DNA of 64,000 nt from Gordonia jinhuaensis. Lineage in GTDB: Bacteria > Actinomycetota > Actinomycetes > Mycobacteriales > Mycobacteriaceae. Below the pieces are notes generated by a model, which did not search any database, was not told the DNA's origin, and worked only from the letters and a program-made list of their open reading frames with translations. Shown here piece by piece: positions 59,807 to 64,000 of this stretch. The translations under genes and the position numbers were made by a program. The stretch lies in contig NZ_BMGC01000006.1 in NCBI RefSeq assembly GCF_014639795.1, positions 144,624 through 208,623 of the forward strand. Reading direction: 5' to 3'. Numbering within the stretch: the stretch's first letter is position 1; each line of letters starts with the position of its first letter.

Positions 59807-61033
59807 TCAGAACACCTTGATCGGGTTGATGATGTCGGCGGCCAGTGTCAGCACCATGTAGCAGCCCATCACCGCGATCACCGCATAGGTGGCCGGCATC
59901 AACCGCATGTAGTCCACCGGACCGCCCGCCGGCTTGCCGAGGCGCCGGCGCACCAGGTCGCGAACCTTCTCATAGCCGACCAGAGCCATGTGGCCGCCGT
60001 CGAGTGGCAGCAGGGGGATCAGGTTGAACACGCCCAGGAAGAAGTTGATGCTCGCGAGCAGGAAGATGAAGAACGACCAGGAGCCGTGATCAGCGGCCTC
60101 CCCACCGATCACCGAGGCACCGTAGACGCTGACCGGCGTGTCGTCCGAGCGCTGCCCGCCGGTCACCGCGGTCCACAGATCGGCGATCTTGGACGGCATC
60201 GAAATCAGCGAATCCCACGTCTTCTCCATCAGCTGGCCGGTGAACACCGCAGCCCCGGGGATGGCGGTGAGCACGTTGTAGTGCTGCAGCTCCTGGCCGG
60301 GGAATGCGATGCCGATCATCCGCTTGCTCGTCGGAGCGGCGGCGGAACCGTTCTGGTCCTGGTTCGCGGCTGGTGGTGTGTTGACGGTCGCCGGGTTCAC
60401 GGTGAGCTCGAGCGTCTGCTCACCCCGGCGCACGGTCAGCGACACCGGCCCCTGCGACTGCTGGATGATCGGGCTCAGGTCGGCGGCCTTGGACACCGCC
60501 TTGCCGTCTGCGGCGACGATCTCGTCACCCACCCGCAGTCCGGCCGCACCGGCCGGACCCGTGCCCGAACAGGCCGACATGGTGCCGTCGGCCGACATCG
60601 ACGACCCGACGCAGTCGAGTGCGGCGACCCGTGCCGGGGTCGGCGGCGGATTGAGGTTGGGCAGCCCCCAGCCCAGCGCCAGGATGACGATGAGCACGAA
60701 GCCGAGGATGAAGTTCTGCAGTGGCCCGGCGAACAACACCACCAGTCGTTTCCACGGGTGCTGCAGGTACATCGCCCGATGGCGCTGCTCGGGAACGATC
60801 TCGTCGTAGGTGGTCATGCCGGCGATGTCGCAGAAGCCGCCGAGCGGCAGTGCCTTGACGCCGTATTCGGTGTCGCCGCGGCGAGTCGACCAGAGGGTGG
60901 GACCAAACCCGATGAAGTACCGGCGCACGTACATCCCGGTGCGCTGGGCAGCCCACATGTGGCCGCATTCGTGCCAGGCGATCGACAACAGCAGCCCCAG
61001 CGCGAACAACACCACGCCGACGACGAAGACCAC
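59807..61033 (-). CDS. rip1: Site-2 intramembrane zinc metalloprotease (Rip1/RseP family)
   Basis: A 408-residue membrane protease. The zinc motif HECGH is at residues 21-25 in the first helix. A PDZ domain spans about 125-230, and the NFFLGVFNLIPLLPLDGGH helix carries the third ligand. It cleaves membrane-embedded anti-sigma factors. Between dxr and ispG as in M. tuberculosis (Rv2869c). Confidence 0.95.
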   Translation of the reverse strand: MVFVVGVVLFALGLLLSIAWHECGHMWAAQRTGMYVRRYFIGFGPTLWSTRRGDTEYGVKALPLGGFCDIAGMTTYDEIVPEQRHRAMYLQHPWKRLVVLFAGPLQNFILGFVLIVILALGWGLPNLNPPPTPARVAALDCVGSSMSADGTMSACSGTGPAGAAGLRVGDEIVAADGKAVSKAADLSPIIQQSQGPVSLTVRRGEQTLELTVNPATVNTPPAANQDQNGSAAAPTSKRMIGIAFPGQELQHYNVLTAIPGAAVFTGQLMEKTWDSLISMPSKIADLWTAVTGGQRSDDTPVSVYGASVIGGEAADHGSWSFFIFLLASINFFLGVFNLIPLLPLDGGHMALVGYEKVRDLVRRRLGKPAGGPVDYMRLMPATYAVIAVMGCYMVLTLAADIINPIKVF

Positions 61034-61094
61034 ACCACTCCTCTGTCTGCCGGTGACGTCTCCCGGGTACCCGAGACGACGCCGCGGCCTGCGG

Positions 61095-62261
61095 TCAGGC
61101 CGCCAGGATCACATCCCTGGCCCGCCGCCGCGCCCATGCGTCGGCCGCGAGAACCTCATCCACCGTACCGGGTGTTTTCGACCACTCGTCGGAGTCGGCG
61201 AGCACCGCCTCGATCGTCGCGGTGATCTGCGGGAAGGAGATACGCCCGGCGAAGAACTGCGCGGCCGCCGCCTCGTTGGCGGCGTTGTAGACCGCCGTGC
61301 GCGATCCGCCGGCCTCCCCGGCGGCCCTGGCCAGATCGATCGCGGGGAAGGCCGCGGAGTCGACCGGCTCGAAGGTCCACGCCGAGGCGGTCGAGAAGTC
61401 GTAGGGCACTGAGGCATGACCGACGCGGTGCGGCCAGCCCAGCGCCAGCGCGATCGGCAACTTCATCGACGGTGGCGACGCCTTGGCCACGGTTGCGCCG
61501 TCGACGAACGTCACCATCGAGTGCACCACCGACTGCGGGTGGACGGTCACGTCGATCCGCGAATAGGGCACGCCGAACAGCAGATGCGCCTCGATCACCT
61601 CGAGACCCTTGTTGACCAGCGTCGCCGAGTTGAGGGTGATCATCGGGCCCATCGACCAGGTCGGGTGATGTCCGGCCTGCTCGGGTGTTACCGACTGGAG
61701 TTGTTCGGGTGTGTAGCCGCGAAACGGTCCGCCCGAGGCGGTCAGCACCAGCCGGTCGACCTCGTCGGCGCTGCCGGCGCGCAGACACTGGGCGATCGCG
61801 GAATGTTCGGAGTCCACCGGCACGATCTGACCCTCCGCTGCGGCGTCAAGGACCAGGGAACCTCCGGCGACCAGCGACTCCTTGTTCGCCAGCGCCAGAC
61901 GGGTGCCGGTTTTCAGCGCGGCCAGCGTGGAGGCGAGCCCGAGTGAGCCGACCACACCGTTGAGGATCACGTCGGCAGGCACGGTCTCGATCAGTTCGGT
62001 CAGCGCCTCGGGTCCCGAGAGCACGCCGCGCCCGCCCAGCCGCTCATCGACCACGGATGCGGCATCGGGATCGGCCACTGCGACCGCCGACGCCGGCAGG
62101 CCCAGGCTGCGGGCCTGATCGGCGAGCAGATCCGTGTTCCCTCCGCCCGCGGCGATCCCCACGACCTCGAAGTCGTCGGGGTGTTCGGCGACGACCTGCA
62201 GCGCCTGCGTCCCGATGGAACCGGTGCTGCCGAGGATGAGAACGCGAGTCACGTCACCCAT
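61095..62261 (-). CDS. dxr: 1-deoxy-D-xylulose 5-phosphate reductoisomerase
   Basis: A 388-residue NADPH enzyme of the MEP pathway. [17 protein letters not shown] is the nucleotide motif; [23 protein letters not shown] and [10 protein letters not shown] are catalytic and metal-binding blocks. ATG 62261 or GTG 62252 can serve as start. The frame remains open upstream only as a shadow of the deacetylase gene. Confidence 0.96.
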   Translation of the reverse strand: MGDVTRVLILGSTGSIGTQALQVVAEHPDDFEVVGIAAGGGNTDLLADQARSLGLPASAVAVADPDAASVVDERLGGRGVLSGPEALTELIETVPADVILNGVVGSLGLASTLAALKTGTRLALANKESLVAGGSLVLDAAAEGQIVPVDSEHSAIAQCLRAGSADEVDRLVLTASGGPFRGYTPEQLQSVTPEQAGHHPTWSMGPMITLNSATLVNKGLEVIEAHLLFGVPYSRIDVTVHPQSVVHSMVTFVDGATVAKASPPSMKLPIALALGWPHRVGHASVPYDFSTASAWTFEPVDSAAFPAIDLARAAGEAGGSRTAVYNAANEAAAAQFFAGRISFPQITATIEAVLADSDEWSKTPGTVDEVLAADAWARRRARDVILAA

Positions 62262-62296
62262 TCTGGCAGCCCCGGGACCGCCGGGGACACGACAGG

Positions 62297-63313
62297 TCAC
62301 GCGGTCGGCGGATGGGTCTGCTGCCAGTGCCGGGCGATGTCGACGCGACGGGTGATCCAGACCTTCTCGTGGGACTGGATGTGGTCGAGCAGTCGTTCCA
62401 GACTCGCCGTACGCGCGGGCCGGCCCGCGATGCGGCAGTGCAGACCGATGCTGAGCATCTTGGGTGCGCCGCGTTCCCCCTCGGCGTAGAGGGTGTCGAA
62501 GGCGTCGCGGATGTAGTCGTAGAACTGGGTGCCGCTGGGGAATCCGGCTCCCGAGGCGTACTTCATGTCGTTGGTGTCGAGCGTGTAGGGCACCACGAGG
62601 TGGTCGACCTCGATGCCCTGGGCGTCGGGGACCTTCTCCCAGTAGGGCAGGTCGTCGGCATAGCTGTCGGAGTCGTAGAGGAATCCGCCGTGTTCGACGA
62701 GGAGCTTGCGGGTGTTGGGTGAATCGCGCCCGGTGTACCACCCCAGAGGTGCCGACCCGGTGAGATCGGTGAGGATCTCCACCGCCTGCGCCATGTGCTC
62801 ACGCTCGACGGCCGCGTCGACCAGCTGGTAGTTGAGCCAGCGCAGACCGTGTGAGGCGATCTCGTCGCCGCGTTCGCGAAACGCCGAGACGGCGTCGGGA
62901 TTGCGCACCATCGCCGCGGCGACGGCGAAGATCGTCAGGGGCAGATCGCGCCGACCGAACACGTCGAGCAGACGCCACAGCCCGGCGCGGGAGCCGTACT
63001 CGTAGAGGGTCTCCATGCTCTGATGCCGGTTGGGAAAGCTGTCGGGCATGAACATCTCCGACAGGAACGTCTCGCTGCCGCTGTCTCCGTCGAGGACGTT
63101 GTTCTCGCTGCCCTCCTCGTAGTTCAGGACGAACTGGACCGCGATGTTGGCATCTCCCGGCCAGTGCGGATGCGGGGGTGTCCGTCCGTACCCCACGAGA
63201 TCGCGCGGGTAGTTCTCCGGTGCGAACCGAGCTGCCGCCGAGGACGAGTCCGGGCGCGCGGAGTGTGTGGAGGCTGATGACGAGGTTGATTTCGGCGAGG
63301 ACACGCGCAACAT
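62297..63313 (-). CDS. Polysaccharide deacetylase family protein, allantoinase PuuE-like
   Basis: About 338 residues of the NodB-like PuuE subfamily. [35 protein letters not shown] is the PuuE opening; [11 protein letters not shown] and [15 protein letters not shown] are metal-binding blocks. Bacterial members hydrolyse allantoin or related cyclic amides. No other purine catabolism genes are visible, so the substrate is open. A 30-residue Ser-rich leader makes the start uncertain. Divergent from the DUF2631 gene. Confidence 0.84.
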   Translation of the reverse strand: MLRVSSPKSTSSSASTHSARPDSSSAAARFAPENYPRDLVGYGRTPPHPHWPGDANIAVQFVLNYEEGSENNVLDGDSGSETFLSEMFMPDSFPNRHQSMETLYEYGSRAGLWRLLDVFGRRDLPLTIFAVAAAMVRNPDAVSAFRERGDEIASHGLRWLNYQLVDAAVEREHMAQAVEILTDLTGSAPLGWYTGRDSPNTRKLLVEHGGFLYDSDSYADDLPYWEKVPDAQGIEVDHLVVPYTLDTNDMKYASGAGFPSGTQFYDYIRDAFDTLYAEGERGAPKMLSIGLHCRIAGRPARTASLERLLDHIQSHEKVWITRRVDIARHWQQTHPPTA

Positions 63314-63427
63314 TCTCACACCGGTATGACCACTCGCGCATTCCGCCCCGCGACACCGATATGCTCATCGGTGGGTACACACCCGTAGGCCGTCCAGCGC
63401 GAGAAGTGGCACGACAGGAGTGAGCAC

Positions 63428-63715
63428 GTGACGAGTACCGACGTCGAGAAGCACGAGAGTTTGCCCAGCGAGATGGTCTGGGTTCGCGAGCCCTCCGAGG
63501 CGCCCTCGGCACGGTTCGGCTGGTCGGGAGAGAACCTCGGACTGTTCCGCGTCGCCGGAGTGATCTCGGCGATCGTGCTGCTGTGCATGCTCGTCGGCAA
63601 TCACCACGGCAAGGTCGAGGACATCTACCTCATCGCCATCGCCGCGGTGATCCTGCTGCTCATCGCGGCCGACCTGATCCGCCGCCGCGGCAAGTACAAG
63701 AACTACGGCAACTGA
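63428..63715 (+). CDS. DUF2631 small membrane protein
   Basis: A 95-residue actinobacterial protein (GTG start, AGGAGTGAG before it). A hydrophilic head ends in SARFGWSGENLGLFRVAG. Two hydrophobic helices follow (VISAIVLLCMLVG and IYLIAIAAVILLLIAADL) with a short positively charged tail. Function unknown; conserved in Mycobacteriales. Confidence 0.8.
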   Translation: MTSTDVEKHESLPSEMVWVREPSEAPSARFGWSGENLGLFRVAGVISAIVLLCMLVGNHHGKVEDIYLIAIAAVILLLIAADLIRRRGKYKNYGN

Positions 63716-63781
63716 GAGCCCGCTCGTGTCGTGGCCCGGTCTCTGACGGAACGGGTTCTCGGCGTGCGCTGACTGATCGCG

Positions 63782-63813
63782 AACACCGCGTCCGGTATAC
63801 CGGGCGCGGTGTT
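63782..63813 (+). terminator. Terminator-like hairpin after the DUF2631 gene
   Basis: Arms AACACCGCG (63782-63790) and CGCGGTGTT (63805-63813) enclose CCGGTATACCGG with one T-G wobble, giving a stem of about fourteen pairs, 67 bases after the DUF2631 stop. A T/G-rich stretch follows. Confidence 0.7.
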
Positions 63814-63899
63814 GTGCTGTGTGGGTCCCGTCTGACGTTTTACGGGACCGGTGGCACTCTGGCGGAGCTGGACGGGGGCCCTGCGCGGCGCGGATGCTA

Positions 63900-64000
63900 G
63901 TGTCCTGAGTCATTAATTGTCATTCGGTTGATAGACTGGGGAATGGCAACCCGGGGTCCGCGAGCAGTGGATATTGTTCTGACCGATGACGAGCGCCGTG
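63900..64000 (+). mobile_element. Left end of an IS630-like insertion sequence (partial)
   Basis: A TA dinucleotide at 63898-63899 is followed by GTGTCCTGAGTCATTAATTG, which resembles the terminal inverted repeats of actinobacterial IS630 elements. A transposase-like reading frame begins 43 bases later. IS630 elements insert at and duplicate TA. The right end is outside the window. Confidence 0.65.
63943..64000 (+). CDS. IS630-family transposase, amino terminus only
   Basis: The frame from the ATG at 63943 reads MATRGPRAVDIVLTDDERR and runs off the window. The pattern of an R-G-x-P/R-A-V-x-I-V-L-(S/T)-D-(D/E)-E-R opening is typical of IS630-type transposases. A GGGGA lies directly before the ATG. 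Whether the gene is intact cannot be seen. Confidence 0.7.
   Translation, partial: MATRGPRAVDIVLTDDERR

Overview
The window is high-GC actinobacterial chromosome. PptT, mycothione reductase, EfpA, a DevS-type heme kinase and gene order shared with Mycobacterium tuberculosis place it in the Mycobacteriales. A Gordonia-like genus is my best guess, from gene content only. I saw no phage, CRISPR or tRNA genes. Nearly all genes lie on the minus strand.

Layout. (1) 1-4802: rpsO (5' end only), ribF, mntR/sirR, truB, pptT and pptH, the order known from M. tuberculosis Rv2785c-Rv2795c. (2) 4960-19901: an amine-catabolism island. A convergent XRE-cupin regulator faces a minus-strand run that reads, in transcription order: an EutQ-like cupin, two complete heme-dependent oxidative N-demethylase (dimethylamine monooxygenase) modules in tandem, an ammonium/methylammonium transporter, a terminator hairpin and an operator-like palindrome. 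Then come gmaS, mgsA, mgsB, mgsC, a sarcosine-oxidase-like FAD enzyme and a proline-racemase-family protein. (3) 20084-24066: a DUF2235 hydrolase and a large LuxR-family ATPase regulator. (4) 24348-36273: dinF, DHH phosphoesterase, rbfA, infB, ylxR, nusA, rimP, a Tat lipoprotein with a ferritin-like partner, proS and yaaA. (5) 36323-47459: efpA, cysG, an acyl-ACP desaturase with a small partner, a DevR/DevS-like pair, cobB, cobO and a ChlI/ChlD chelatase-like protein. (6) 47456-63715: GNAT, mqo, hydrolases, mtr, cobQ, map, a class B PBP, a second GNAT, ispG, rip1, dxr, a PuuE-like deacetylase and a DUF2631 protein. The window ends in the left end of an IS630-like element.

How the island should work (inference from families): the N-demethylases take dimethylamine (possibly other secondary or tertiary amines) to methylamine plus formaldehyde. 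GmaS joins methylamine to glutamate, and MgsABC converts gamma-glutamylmethylamide to N-methylglutamate. The FAD enzyme could oxidise N-methylglutamate back to glutamate plus formaldehyde. Amt would import or recapture ammonium and methylammonium. The canonical four-subunit MgdABCD dehydrogenase and any tetrahydrofolate-binding GcvT-like subunit are missing, so carbon would leave as free formaldehyde. The tandem, translationally coupled pair of diverged demethylase modules is the most unusual feature of the window.
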